Positions 1-9,075 of a stretch of 64,000 bases of DNA are shown here, one piece after another. Under the pieces are notes generated by a model. The model saw nothing but the letters and a program-made list of their open reading frames with translations. It searched no databases and had not been told where the DNA came from. A program made the translations under genes and the position numbers. Position 1 is the first letter of the stretch. Each line of letters starts with the position of its first letter. This DNA is from Ancylobacter sp. SL191 (GTDB lineage: Bacteria > Pseudomonadota > Alphaproteobacteria > Rhizobiales > Xanthobacteraceae): contig NZ_CP113056.1 of assembly GCF_026625645.1 (NCBI RefSeq), positions 992,001 to 1,056,000 on the forward strand, written 5' to 3'.

Positions 1-1
1 T

Positions 2-301
2 CTATTCCGCCGCCGGGAAGCGTCATCGCCTGCGTCCCCGCGGCTCGTCATCGTCGCGGTGCCGGCCCTGGTGGACGTGCTCGAAGCGCTGGAAGCCGCC
101 AAGGGCGGGCCGCTGAGCGAGGCTGAAGTCCTTGAGGTCCGCGACCGCGCCATCTGCGTGCGCGTCTCGCCGGGCGAAGCCGCCGACATCATCGCCCGCG
201 AGCGCTTCCACATCGACCTCGCCACACCCTACGCCGACTGGTGCCGCTACCGTGCCGGGCGCCCGTCCTCTGTGCCGCGTTTCCGCCTCGCCGCGGAATA
301 G
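2..301 (+). CDS. Hypothetical protein, 5' end outside the window
   Basis: This reading frame is open from the window edge to a TAG stop and encodes about 99 visible residues. A GTG at 59 would give an 80-residue protein, but no Shine-Dalgarno sequence precedes it and the frame stays open upstream, so the gene probably starts outside the window. The visible protein is soluble and mixed alpha/beta in character (segments such as PALVDVLEALEAAKGG and ADWCRYRAGR), with no motif I recognise. It converges on truA with a 10-bp gap. No function is assigned. Confidence 0.5.
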   Translation, partial: LFRRREASSPASPRLVIVAVPALVDVLEALEAAKGGPLSEAEVLEVRDRAICVRVSPGEAADIIARERFHIDLATPYADWCRYRAGRPSSVPRFRLAAE

Positions 302-311
302 CGAACGACGG

Positions 312-1064
312 TCAGTAGGTCACTTCCGCCAGATAAAGCCCGGCGGAGGGCGCCATCGGGCCGCAGCGCGTGCGGTCCCGCGCCTCCAGCGCCGCGCTCA
401 CATCATCGGCCGTCCACGCGCCCTCACCCACCTTCACCAGCGTGCCCACGAGGGAGCGCACCTGATGGTGCAGGAAGGAGCGCGCCTGCGCGTGGACGCG
501 GATCTCCATGCCCGGCCCTTCGATCGGCACGGTCTCGACTTCCAGCCGGTCCAGCGTCTTCACCGGCGAGGCGGCCTGGCAGCCAATGGCGCGGAACGTC
601 GTGAAATCATGCCGGCCGATCAGCCGCGCCGCGCCTTCGGCCATGGCGGCCGCGTCGAGCGGGCGCAGCACCCGCCAGGCCCGGTCGCGCTGAAGCACGA
701 GAGCGGGCCGGCGGGCGATGATGCGGTAGACATAGCGCCGCCCGGTGGCCGAGAAGCGGGCGTGGAAATCCTCCGCCGCCCGCTCGGCCGCGAGCACCGC
801 GACCGGGTGCGGGCGCAGATGCGCGTTGATCGCGTCGCGCACCGTGTCCGGCTTCCAGTCCTTGGTGAGTTCCACATGGGCCACCTGCCCGGTGGCATGG
901 ACCCCGGCATCGGTGCGCCCCGCGCCATGCACGGTCACCACCTCGCCGCAGAACCGCTCCACCGCGCGGGCGAGGGCGCCCTGCACGCTCTCCCCCGCCG
1001 CCTGGATCTGCCAGCCGACAAAGGGCGTGCCGTCATATTCGATGGTGAGCTTGTAGCGCGGCAT
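312..1064 (-). CDS. truA: tRNA pseudouridine synthase A (TruA)
   Basis: Isomerises uridine to pseudouridine at positions 38-40 of the tRNA anticodon arm. The 250-residue protein has the usual family length. The N-terminal [16 protein letters not shown] strand and the catalytic motif [15 protein letters not shown] are present, with the nucleophilic Asp at about residue 52. The second half carries the expected [16 protein letters not shown] segment. ATG is the first codon in a good context. The gene converges with the partial gene to its left. A palindromic repeat separates it from polA, which lies on the same strand upstream. Confidence 0.96.
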   Translation of the reverse strand: MPRYKLTIEYDGTPFVGWQIQAAGESVQGALARAVERFCGEVVTVHGAGRTDAGVHATGQVAHVELTKDWKPDTVRDAINAHLRPHPVAVLAAERAAEDFHARFSATGRRYVYRIIARRPALVLQRDRAWRVLRPLDAAAMAEGAARLIGRHDFTTFRAIGCQAASPVKTLDRLEVETVPIEGPGMEIRVHAQARSFLHHQVRSLVGTLVKVGEGAWTADDVSAALEARDRTRCGPMAPSAGLYLAEVTY

Positions 1065-1137
1065 GATGCTTTCCTGCCCGCTCTCTAGCGCCGGACGGCG
1101 GCGGCGTCATCCCGGACGGCCGAAATCCCCTTAACCC

Positions 1138-1228
1138 GTCATCCCCGGGCTTGGCCCGGGGATCCACGACGTTGGTCCCGACGCTCCCGGCAAAGACGTG
1201 GATGGCCGGGACAAGCCCGGCCATGACG
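1138..1228. repeat. Palindromic intergenic repeat
   Basis: Two hairpin arms, CCCCGGGCTTGGCCCGGGG and GGCCGGGACAAGCCCGGCC, are bounded by GTCAT and ATGAC ends and joined by a spacer containing ATCCACGAC and GACGTGGAT. The same composite, in the opposite orientation, occurs at 4514-4605 and 4808-4898, and related units occur at 40190-41003. It is non-coding and lies between truA and polA. It resembles REP-like elements of alphaproteobacteria; the family is not identified. Confidence 0.8.
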
Positions 1229-1250
1229 GCGCATAGGCGGGAATCCCCCC

Positions 1251-4190
1251 TCAATGCGCCTCGTCCCAGTTCTCGGCGTCGCGGGCGTCGACCTTGAGCG
1301 GCACCTTGAGCGCCACGGCGGGGAGCGGGGCGCGTTCCATCACGGCGCGCACCACGGGGATGGTGGCCTCGATCTCCGCGTCGGGCACCTCGAAGATCAG
1401 TTCGTCATGCACCTGCAGCAGCATGCGGGCGGAGAGGTTGGCCGCCTCCAGCGCGGCTTCCATGCCCACCATGGCGCGGCGGATGATGTCGGCGGCCGAG
1501 CCCTGCAGCCGGGCGTTGATCGCCGCGCGCTCGTTGAAGGCGCGGATCGACGGGTTCTTGGCGTTGATATCGGGATAGTGGCAGCGCCGGCCGAACAGCG
1601 TTTCCACATAGCCATGGTCGCGGGCGAACAGGCGCGTCTCGTCCATATAGGCGCGGATGCCGGGGAAGCGCTCGAAATAGCGCTTGATATAGGCGCCCGC
1701 CTCCTCGCGCGGGATGGAGAGCTGGTTGGCCAGCCCGAACGCCGAAATGCCGTAGATGATGCCGAAATTGATCGCCTTGGCGCGCCGGCGCACCTCGGAG
1801 GGCATCCCCTCGATCGGCACGCCGAACATTTCCGACGCCGTCATGGCGTGGATGTCCAGCCCGTCCTGGAAGGCCTGGCGCAGCGCCGGCACCTCGGCGA
1901 TCTCGGCAAGGAGCCGCAGTTCGATCTGCGAATAGTCGGCCGAGATCAGCTTGTGGCCGGGCGCGGCGATGAAGGCCTTGCGGATCCGGCGGCCTTCCTC
2001 GGTGCGCACCGGGATGTTCTGCAGGTTCGGCTCGGAGGAGGAGAGCCGGCCCGTGGTGGTGGCCGCCAGCGCGAAGGAGGTGTGGACGCGGTTATTGGCG
2101 TCGGCATAGCCGGGCAGCGCGTCGGCATAGGTGGATTTCAGCTTCTGCAGCTGGCGCCAGTCGAGGATGCGGCGGGGCAGCTCATGGCCCTGCTCGGCCA
2201 GCTCCTCCAGCACATCGGCGCCGGTGGACCAGGCCCCCGTCGGGGTCTTGCGCCCGCCGGGAATCTGCATCTTGCCGAACAGGATGTCGCCGAGCTGCTT
2301 GGGCGAGCCGGGGTTGAAGCTCTCCCCGGCCATGGCGGAGATTTCCGCCTCCAGCCGCGCCATGCCCTGCGCGAACTCGCCGGAGAGGCGCGAGAGCATC
2401 TGCCGGTCGATGATGATGCCGCGCGCCTCCATGCGGGCGAGCACAGTGACGAGCGGGCGCTCCAGCGTCTCATAGACGGTGGTCTTGCCCTCGGCCGGCA
2501 GGCGGGGCTTGAGCACCTGCCAGAGCCGCAGCGTCACATCCGCATCCTCGGCGGCGTATTCGCTCGCCCGGTCGATGGGTGCCCGGTCGAAGGTGATCTG
2601 CGCCTTCCCCTTGCCGCAGACCTCTTCATACTTGATCGGCGTGTGGCCGAGCCAGCGCATCGACAGCGGGTCCATGCCATGGGGCGAGGCGCCGGCATCG
2701 AGCACATAGGAGATCAGCATCGTGTCGTCGTAAGGCCCGACCTCGATGCCCCAGCGCTTCAGCACCAGCCAGTCATATTTCAGGTTCTGGCCGACCTTGA
2801 GCACGCCGGGATGCTCCAACAGCGGCTTCAGCGCGTCGATGGCCGGACCGATCGGGATCTGGTCGGGCAGCAGCCCCTCGCTGAACAGCCCGTCATCGCC
2901 GCCCTTATGGGTGAGCGGGATGTAGCAGGCCGCGTTCGGGCCAATGGCCAGCGAGATGCCGACGAGATCGGCGGTCAGTGGGTCGAGGCCGGTCGTCTCG
3001 GTATCCACCGCGACCACGCCGGCCTCAAAGGCGCGGATGATCCAGTCCTGCAACCGCTCCAGCGTGCGCACCGTCTCGTAGCGGGAGCGGTCGACCGGGG
3101 TGGCGGTGGCCTGCGCCTGCCGTTGGGCGGAGAGCGCGGCGGGGGTGAGCGCGGCCTCGCCCGCGGGCGTCGCGTCGACATCCGCCGGCGCGGCGGAGAC
3201 GCCGGTGTCCGGGTCGAGGCCGGCGGTCACCAGCCCGCCCTCATGCCCGCCCGCCATCAGGCCGGAATCGGGCTCGATGGCGGCGATGTCGATCTCATAG
3301 GCCTCGCCGACGCGGCGGGTCAGCGTGGTGAATTCCATCGCCTTGAGGAAGGCGATCAGCTTCTTGCCCTCGGGCTCGACCACGGCGATGTCGTCGAGCG
3401 GCACGTCGAGCGCCACATCGCGCTTCAACGTCACCAGCTCGCGCGAGAGGCGGGCCTGATCGGCGAATTCGATCAGGTTCTCGCGGCGCTTGGTCTGCTT
3501 GATCTCGCTAGCGCGGGCCAGCAGCGTGTCGAGATCGCCGAATTCGGCGAGGAGCTGCGCGGCGGTCTTGATGCCGATGCCCGGCACGCCCGGCACGTTG
3601 TCGACCGAATCGCCGGCCAGCGACTGCACGTCGACCACCTTCTCCGGGACGACGCCGAACTTCTCCATCACCTCGTCGGGGCCGATGGCCTTGTCCTTCA
3701 TCGGGTCGTACATGCGCACCCGCGCATCGACGAGCTGCATCAGATCCTTGTCGGAGGAAATGATGGTGACCAGCGCGCCCTTGGCCTTGGCCTGCTCGGC
3801 ATAGGTCGCCATCAAATCGTCCGCCTCAAAGCCGGACTGCTCGACGCAGGCGAGGTCGAAGGCGCGCGTCGCCTCGCGGATCAGCGGGAATTGCGGGCGC
3901 AGATCCTCCGGCAGGTCCGGGCGCTGCGCCTTGTAGAGCGGGTAGATGTCCTTGCGGAAGGTCTGCTCGGACTTGTCGAACACAACAGCCAGATGCGTCG
4001 GCTTCGGCGAGAACCCTTGGGCCCGCACCAGCTTCCACAGCATGTTGCAGAAGCCCGCCACCGCGCCGACCGGCAGCTTGTCGGACGAGCGGGTGAGCGG
4101 GGGCAGCGCGTGATAGGCGCGGAAGATATAGGCGGAACCGTCGATCAGGACGACGTGGTCGCCGGCTTCCAGCGGGTCATGCTCGGGCAT
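1251..4190 (-). CDS. polA: DNA polymerase I
   Basis: Repair and Okazaki-fragment polymerase of 979 residues. The N-terminal 5'-nuclease domain begins with VVLIDGSAYIFRAYHAL and spans roughly residues 10-300. A 3'-5' exonuclease domain with intact VVAVDTETTGLDPL (the DxE motif) lies in the middle. The C-terminal polymerase has motif A DYSQIELRLLAEIA, motif B RRRAKAINFGIIYG and motif C LLQVHDELIFEVP. The frame stays open 120 bases further upstream, but that extension is low-complexity Pro/Ala sequence. The ATG at 4190 (MPEHDPLEAGDHVV) leads directly into the nuclease domain and is preferred. Transcription runs toward truA. Confidence 0.96.
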   Translation of the reverse strand: MPEHDPLEAGDHVVLIDGSAYIFRAYHALPPLTRSSDKLPVGAVAGFCNMLWKLVRAQGFSPKPTHLAVVFDKSEQTFRKDIYPLYKAQRPDLPEDLRPQFPLIREATRAFDLACVEQSGFEADDLMATYAEQAKAKGALVTIISSDKDLMQLVDARVRMYDPMKDKAIGPDEVMEKFGVVPEKVVDVQSLAGDSVDNVPGVPGIGIKTAAQLLAEFGDLDTLLARASEIKQTKRRENLIEFADQARLSRELVTLKRDVALDVPLDDIAVVEPEGKKLIAFLKAMEFTTLTRRVGEAYEIDIAAIEPDSGLMAGGHEGGLVTAGLDPDTGVSAAPADVDATPAGEAALTPAALSAQRQAQATATPVDRSRYETVRTLERLQDWIIRAFEAGVVAVDTETTGLDPLTADLVGISLAIGPNAACYIPLTHKGGDDGLFSEGLLPDQIPIGPAIDALKPLLEHPGVLKVGQNLKYDWLVLKRWGIEVGPYDDTMLISYVLDAGASPHGMDPLSMRWLGHTPIKYEEVCGKGKAQITFDRAPIDRASEYAAEDADVTLRLWQVLKPRLPAEGKTTVYETLERPLVTVLARMEARGIIIDRQMLSRLSGEFAQGMARLEAEISAMAGESFNPGSPKQLGDILFGKMQIPGGRKTPTGAWSTGADVLEELAEQGHELPRRILDWRQLQKLKSTYADALPGYADANNRVHTSFALAATTTGRLSSSEPNLQNIPVRTEEGRRIRKAFIAAPGHKLISADYSQIELRLLAEIAEVPALRQAFQDGLDIHAMTASEMFGVPIEGMPSEVRRRAKAINFGIIYGISAFGLANQLSIPREEAGAYIKRYFERFPGIRAYMDETRLFARDHGYVETLFGRRCHYPDINAKNPSIRAFNERAAINARLQGSAADIIRRAMVGMEAALEAANLSARMLLQVHDELIFEVPDAEIEATIPVVRAVMERAPLPAVALKVPLKVDARDAENWDEAH

Positions 4191-4277
4191 GGAGGGCTCC
4201 GTTACGGGCGCGCACGATGCCTCCCCCGCCGCGCCGGGGCAAGGGGGCGGGGGTGCGGGAGACGGGATGGCGGCGCG

Positions 4278-4905
4278 AAGGCTGGAAGCGCCCGCCCAGA
4301 CGACGCCCAACCTTTCAGCCGGTCGTCCCGAGCACAGTAACAGCCGTCATCCCGGCCGGAGCGCAGCGCAGAGCCGGGATCGTCGACCGATCATGAACCG
4401 GGACGCGATCCCGGCTCGGCCTTTGGCCGTCCGGGATGACGGGCGCGGCACGACAATTCGAGCGGCAAGCGGGCCGCCGCGCCGCCTGTCCCTACGAACC
4501 ACCCCCATCACACCGTCATGGCCGGGCTTGGCCCGGCCATCCACGTCTTCCCGCAGGCGCACCTGGTCGACGTCGTGGATCCCCGGGCCAAGCCCGGGGA
4601 TGACGTTGTGAAGGCTGGAAGCGCCCGCCCGGACGACGCCTAACCTTTCCGCCGTCATCCCGAGCGCAGTAACAGTCGTCATCCCGGCCGGAGCGCAGCG
4701 CAGAGCCGGGATCGTCGACCGATCATGAGTCGGGACGCGATCCCGGCTCGGCCTTTGGCCGTCCGGGATGACGGGGATGGTAGCCACGCACAGCCCCCCA
4801 TCACACCGTCATGGCCGGGCTTGGCCCGGCCATCCACGTCTTGCCACGGGCGCGCCCGGTCGACGTCGTGGATCCCCGGATCAAGTCCGGGGATGACGGC
4901 GTGAG
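4278..4905. repeat. 333-bp imperfect tandem duplication of palindromic repeats
   Basis: The segment beginning AAGGCTGGAAGCGCCCGCCC at 4278 starts again at 4611, so two tandem units of about 333 and 295 bp fill the polA-rpsA gap. Each holds a GTCATCCCGGCCGGAGCGCA-type unit (4346-4441, 4678-4773) followed by a GTCATGGCCGGGCTTGGCCC-type unit (4514-4605, 4808-4898). The copies differ by scattered substitutions and a deletion of about 38 bp between the two palindromes of the second unit. The region is non-coding; the open frames across it are artefacts of the palindromes. Confidence 0.85.
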
Positions 4906-4941
4906 GCGGCACCGTTCCCCGCATCCCGCAGGCCCAAAATG

Positions 4942-4976
4942 AAAACGGCCGGTGCGAGGCACCGGCCGTTTCCGTC
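4942..4976 (-). terminator. Rho-independent terminator of rpsA
   Basis: A 13-bp perfect stem, AAACGGCCGGTGC / GCACCGGCCGTTT with a 3-nt loop, lies about 25 bp past the rpsA stop. On the minus strand it is followed by TTTTCATTTT. Confidence 0.85.
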
Positions 4977-4996
4977 GTCAGAGCGTGAGGGCTCGA

Positions 4997-6703
4997 TCAG
5001 TCAGCCTTCTCGGAGGCCTTCTTGAGCGCGGCGCCGAGGATGTCGCCGAGCGAAGCGCCCGAGTCCTGCGAGCCGAACTGCGCCACGGCTTCCTTCTCCT
5101 CGGCGATTTCCAGCGCCTTGATGGAGACCTGCACCTTGCGCGCCTTGCGGTCGAACAGGATGACGCGGGCGTCGAACTTCTCGCCCACGGCGAAACGGTC
5201 CGGACGCTGGTCGCCGCGGTCGCGGGCCAGTTCCGAGCGCTTCACGAAGGTGGTCATGTCGGAGCCGGCGATCTTCACGTCGACGCCGCCATCCTTCACA
5301 TCGATGACTTCGCAGGTGACGATGGCGCCCTTGCGGAGTTCGCCCGCGTCCTGGAAGGGGTCGCCGGCGAGCTGCTTCACGCCGAGCGAGATGCGCTCCT
5401 TCTCGACATCCACGTCGAGAACGACCGCCTTGATCACGTCGCCCTTCTTGAACTCGTCGATGACCTGCTCGCCCGGACGGTTCCAGTCGAGGTCGGAGAG
5501 GTGGACCATGCCGTCCACGTCGCCGTCGAGACCCAGGAACAGGCCGAACTCGGTCTTGTTCTTGACCTCGCCCTCGACGGTGGCGCCCGCCGGATACTTC
5601 TCGGCGAAGGCGTCCCACGGGTTCTGCAAGGTCTGCTTGAGACCGAGCGAGATGCGGCGCTTGACCGGATCGACCTCGAGGATCGCGACTTCCACTTCCT
5701 GCGAGGTGGCGACGATCTTGCCGGGGTGGACGTTCTTCTTGGTCCAGCTCATCTCGGAAACGTGGATGAGGCCCTCGATCCCCGGCTCCAGCTCGACGAA
5801 CGCGCCGTAGTCGGTGATGTTGGTGACGCGACCCTTGAAGCGGGCCTGCACCGGGTACTTGGCCTCGATGCCCTCCCACGGATCGCCGAGGAGCTGCTTC
5901 ATGCCCAGCGAGATGCGGTGCGTCTCGTGGTTGATCTTGATGATCTTCACCTTGACCGTCTGGCCGATGTTCAGCACTTCGGTCGGGTGGTTCACGCGGC
6001 GCCAGGCGATGTCGGTGACATGCAGCAGGCCGTCAATGCCGCCGAGATCCACGAACGCACCGTAATCGGTGATGTTCTTGACCACGCCGTCGATGACCTG
6101 ACCCTCTTCGAGGTTCTGCACCAGCTCGTGACGCTGCTCGGCGCGGGTCTCTTCGAGAACCGTGCGGCGCGAGACGACGATGTTGCCGCGGCGGCGATCC
6201 ATCTTGAGGATCTGGAAGGGCTGCGGGTTGTGCATCAGCGGGCCGACGTCGCGGATCGGACGGATGTCCACCTGCGAGCGCGGCAGGAAGGCCACGGCGC
6301 CGTCGAGATCGACGGTGAAGCCGCCCTTCACCTGGTTGAAGATCACGCCGGTGACCTTCTCGGTGGCGTTGAACGCCTTTTCGAGGCGGACCCAGCTCTC
6401 TTCGCGGCGGGCCTTGTCGCGCGACAGGACGGCTTCGCCCAGCGCGTTCTCGACGCGCTCGAGATAGACCTCGACCTCGTCGCCGACCTTGATCTGCTGG
6501 TCACGGCCCGGGCCGGCGAATTCGCGCAGCGCCACGCGGCCTTCGGTCTTCAGGCCGATGTCGATGATCGCGAGATCCTTCTCGATCGCGACGACAATGC
6601 CCTTGACCACCGCGCCTTCGGCCGGCTCGGTCTGGTTGAAGCTCTCTTCGAGCATCGCGGCGAAATCATCGCGCGCGGCGCTGAGGGTTTGAGTAGCGGA
6701 CAT
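4997..6703 (-). CDS. rpsA: 30S ribosomal protein S1
   Basis: RNA-binding ribosomal protein that helps unfold mRNA during initiation. The 568-residue protein carries six S1 OB-fold repeats, seen as recurring segments such as NITDYGAFVDLGGIDGLLHV, NITDYGAFVELEPGIEGLIH and NKTEFGLFLGLDGDVDGMVH. The frame is open far upstream, but ATG at 6703 (MSATQTLSAARDDFAAML) has an AGGAG ribosome-binding site 5 nt before it and matches the usual N-terminus. In many alphaproteobacteria rpsA directly follows aroA-cmk. Here cmk is about 6 kb away, with four unrelated genes in between. Confidence 0.96.
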   Translation of the reverse strand: MSATQTLSAARDDFAAMLEESFNQTEPAEGAVVKGIVVAIEKDLAIIDIGLKTEGRVALREFAGPGRDQQIKVGDEVEVYLERVENALGEAVLSRDKARREESWVRLEKAFNATEKVTGVIFNQVKGGFTVDLDGAVAFLPRSQVDIRPIRDVGPLMHNPQPFQILKMDRRRGNIVVSRRTVLEETRAEQRHELVQNLEEGQVIDGVVKNITDYGAFVDLGGIDGLLHVTDIAWRRVNHPTEVLNIGQTVKVKIIKINHETHRISLGMKQLLGDPWEGIEAKYPVQARFKGRVTNITDYGAFVELEPGIEGLIHVSEMSWTKKNVHPGKIVATSQEVEVAILEVDPVKRRISLGLKQTLQNPWDAFAEKYPAGATVEGEVKNKTEFGLFLGLDGDVDGMVHLSDLDWNRPGEQVIDEFKKGDVIKAVVLDVDVEKERISLGVKQLAGDPFQDAGELRKGAIVTCEVIDVKDGGVDVKIAGSDMTTFVKRSELARDRGDQRPDRFAVGEKFDARVILFDRKARKVQVSIKALEIAEEKEAVAQFGSQDSGASLGDILGAALKKASEKAD

Positions 6704-7397
6704 CAATACTCCTGTTGCCAATGCGCCGGACGGGGTTGGGATCATTCCGCTCACCGCGGGCTTCGGGACCTGGCAGTTCCCGGAGCAGCCCCGCGAGGGG
6801 CCCGGCGCAATGGCCGTGGTGGTCGGAACGTAGGCGGTGACAACGGCCCGGCATCGCTCGGGAGGAGCGGGCCGCCGGGACCGTGAAACATCGTTATCTC
6901 GGGCCGGCCGCGGCGACATGGGATCGTCCGATCGGCGGCGGGCGCGATGCGCGTCGGGAGCGGGCTCGCCTCCAGCTTGCGGGAGACGCGCATCCCGCGC
7001 TCCCGGCCCGCCCGCGATCGCCCATAGTTGGGGCGCCCGGACGGGCGTTGCAATAGCGCAGGAACCGGCCCGGCGCAAGGCACAGCGCGGTGATCGGGCC
7101 GGCCCCGGCCTATCGCGACGCGACCGGGTCGGCGCTGCGGTTCGCGCTCAACCTGGCGCAAGGTCATGCGTACTTGTCCGCTTGGCCGCCGCGCCCGACC
7201 TGCGTACCAGCTCCGGGGCCCTGTCACACGACCTAAGCGCGCGCGATGCGATAAGGGTGGCCCGGCCGAGGCCGACGCGGGGCGCGGCACCAGCCTGACG
7301 CCAGCTTGCGCCCCTTAAGGTCGCCGCGCCGGAAACCGTGACAGGCCCGGCCGCCCGTTGGGCGCGCAATGTGGTAGGCTAGGGTTGGATTGCTGAG
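6704..7397. other. Intergenic region between divergent rpsA and EAL gene
   Basis: The 694 bases between the divergent rpsA and EAL starts show no convincing gene. The open frames over it are GC-rich, lack ribosome-binding sites and have Arg/Pro-rich translations. The rpsA promoter and leader must lie here. I see no repeat of the palindromic family and no tRNA. Confidence 0.5.
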
Positions 7398-9071
7398 GTG
7401 ACACGTTTCGCAGAGGGCCGAGAGAACGACCTTCAGCGACGCCGGTCTCTGTCCCGGTGGCGAAAGGCCGTGTGGAGAAAACGGGTGAAGCGCTGGCGCA
7501 GCCTGATGCTCGCGGTCGCCGTTGTCGGCATCGGCACGGCGGTGCCGCTGGCCGCGACGCTAATGGCGTCGTGGCGCCTTGCGGTGGAGAGCCGGCAGGC
7601 GGCGCTGGAAGGGCGCGCGGCCCATGCCATCGCCCATGCCGAGGCGGTCTATGCCGAGGCGGCGACGGCGCTGCGGGCGATCGACCGCACCGATTTCAGC
7701 CCCTGCTCGCCCGCCCATATCCAGCGTCTGCGCGAGATCACCCGGATGTCGCTGGCGGTCGACAACCTCGCCTATGGCGCGGGCGAGATCGTCGAATGCA
7801 ACGCCTTCGGCCTCGTCATGCAGCGGCAGCCGCTCGCCGCGATCGACACCACGGCGCCGGACGGCATCGGCCTCTCCGTCAACTGGGTGCTCGGCGAATC
7901 CGGCGGACGACCGACGCTCATCATGCGGCTGGACGGGCATCACGCGCTGGTCGACCAGCGGCGCTTCGTCGGGCCGGTGGACAATGGCGACGTGATCGAG
8001 CTGAGCACCGCCTCGGGCCTGCGCCTCGTCACGGCGCACGGCACGGCCGGCATGGGCTCCCCCGGCCGGCAGATGGACCCGCCCGCGCCGCTCGACACGG
8101 ACGGGCTGCGCGCCACCGTCCTCTCGCCGCACTGGATCGTCATCGCCCACACTCCGCCGCTCGGCTTCCTTGCTCATCTCGAGGCGCAGCGCGCGCTGCT
8201 GCTGCCGCTCGCTTTGGTGCTGGCGCTGCTGTTCGGCGCCGCCTCGGTCTGGGTGCTGCGCCAGCGGCTCTCGCCGCGCGGGGAACTGGCGGCGGCGGTG
8301 CGGCACCGCGAGTTCATCGCCCATTACCAGCCGATCATGGAGCTTTCGACGGGGCGCTGCCTCGGGGCGGAGGCGCTGGTGCGCTGGCGCCGGCCGGATG
8401 GCGAGCTGGAGCGGCCGGACCTGTTCATCCCGCTCGCCGAGGAGACCGGGCTGATCCTGCCGATCACCGACCAGATGATCGCCGCCATCATCACCGATCT
8501 CGGCCCCGTGCTGCGCGCCGACCCGTTCCTGCATGTCGCCATCAACATCTGCGCCGACGACCTGTCCTCCGGCCGGGTGCTCGGCGTGCTGGCGCGCCAG
8601 CTCTCGGGCACCGGCATCGCGCCCCGGCAGATCTGGCTGGAGGCGACCGAACGCGGCTTCGTCGACATTGACGGCACCCATGCGACGCTGGTGGAGGCGC
8701 GCCGGCGCGGCCATCTCGTCGCTATCGACGATTTCGGCACCGGCTATTCCGGCCTCAAATATCTCCAGCGCCTGCCGGTCGACGCGCTCAAGATCGACAA
8801 GAGCTTCGTCGACTCGCTCGGCACCCAGGCGCCGACCTGCCATGTCACCGAGCACATCCTCGCCATGGCGCGCGAGCTGCACCTCACCGTGGTCGCCGAA
8901 GGGGTGGAGCGGCCCGAGCAGGCCGCCTTCCTGCGCGAGCGCGGCGTCGAGATGGCGCAAGGCTGGCTGTTCGCCCGCGCCATGCCCGCCCCCGACTTCC
9001 GCGCCTTCTGCCGCGCCAACCGCGCCCAGTTCGGCGAGCCGTGCAAGGTGATACCTTTCGCGGCGGAGTGA
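7398..9071 (+). CDS. CSS-motif EAL cyclic-di-GMP phosphodiesterase
   Basis: Predicted membrane phosphodiesterase hydrolysing c-di-GMP. Residues about 36-58 form one membrane helix. A periplasmic domain follows with Cys103 (SPCSPAHIQRL) and Cys134 (GEIVECNAFG), the arrangement of the CSS-motif sensor domain. A second helix lies at about 267-287 and a cytoplasmic EAL domain at about 300-540. EAL signatures are intact: EALVRW (E325), NICADD, EATERG, IDDFGTGYSGLKYLQRLPVD, VAEGVER. There is no GGDEF domain. In enterobacterial relatives the CSS cysteines report periplasmic redox state, so a redox-gated role is plausible but inferred. The start is the GTG at 7398. The gene converges with the foreign SIR2 gene, 4 bp apart. 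Confidence 0.88.
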   Translation: MTRFAEGRENDLQRRRSLSRWRKAVWRKRVKRWRSLMLAVAVVGIGTAVPLAATLMASWRLAVESRQAALEGRAAHAIAHAEAVYAEAATALRAIDRTDFSPCSPAHIQRLREITRMSLAVDNLAYGAGEIVECNAFGLVMQRQPLAAIDTTAPDGIGLSVNWVLGESGGRPTLIMRLDGHHALVDQRRFVGPVDNGDVIELSTASGLRLVTAHGTAGMGSPGRQMDPPAPLDTDGLRATVLSPHWIVIAHTPPLGFLAHLEAQRALLLPLALVLALLFGAASVWVLRQRLSPRGELAAAVRHREFIAHYQPIMELSTGRCLGAEALVRWRRPDGELERPDLFIPLAEETGLILPITDQMIAAIITDLGPVLRADPFLHVAINICADDLSSGRVLGVLARQLSGTGIAPRQIWLEATERGFVDIDGTHATLVEARRRGHLVAIDDFGTGYSGLKYLQRLPVDALKIDKSFVDSLGTQAPTCHVTEHILAMARELHLTVVAEGVERPEQAAFLRERGVEMAQGWLFARAMPAPDFRAFCRANRAQFGEPCKVIPFAAE

Positions 9072-9075
9072 GGGG

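Noticed and set aside
1254..4340. 1028-residue open frame on the plus strand opposite polA
   Set aside because: A shadow of polA caused by high GC. Its translation is rich in Gly/Arg/His/Ala, and no ribosome-binding site or domain is present.
4347..4924. Short frames encoding RPSRDRVPTHDRS-type peptides on the minus strand
   Set aside because: They lie wholly within palindromic repeats and the same peptide recurs in each copy.
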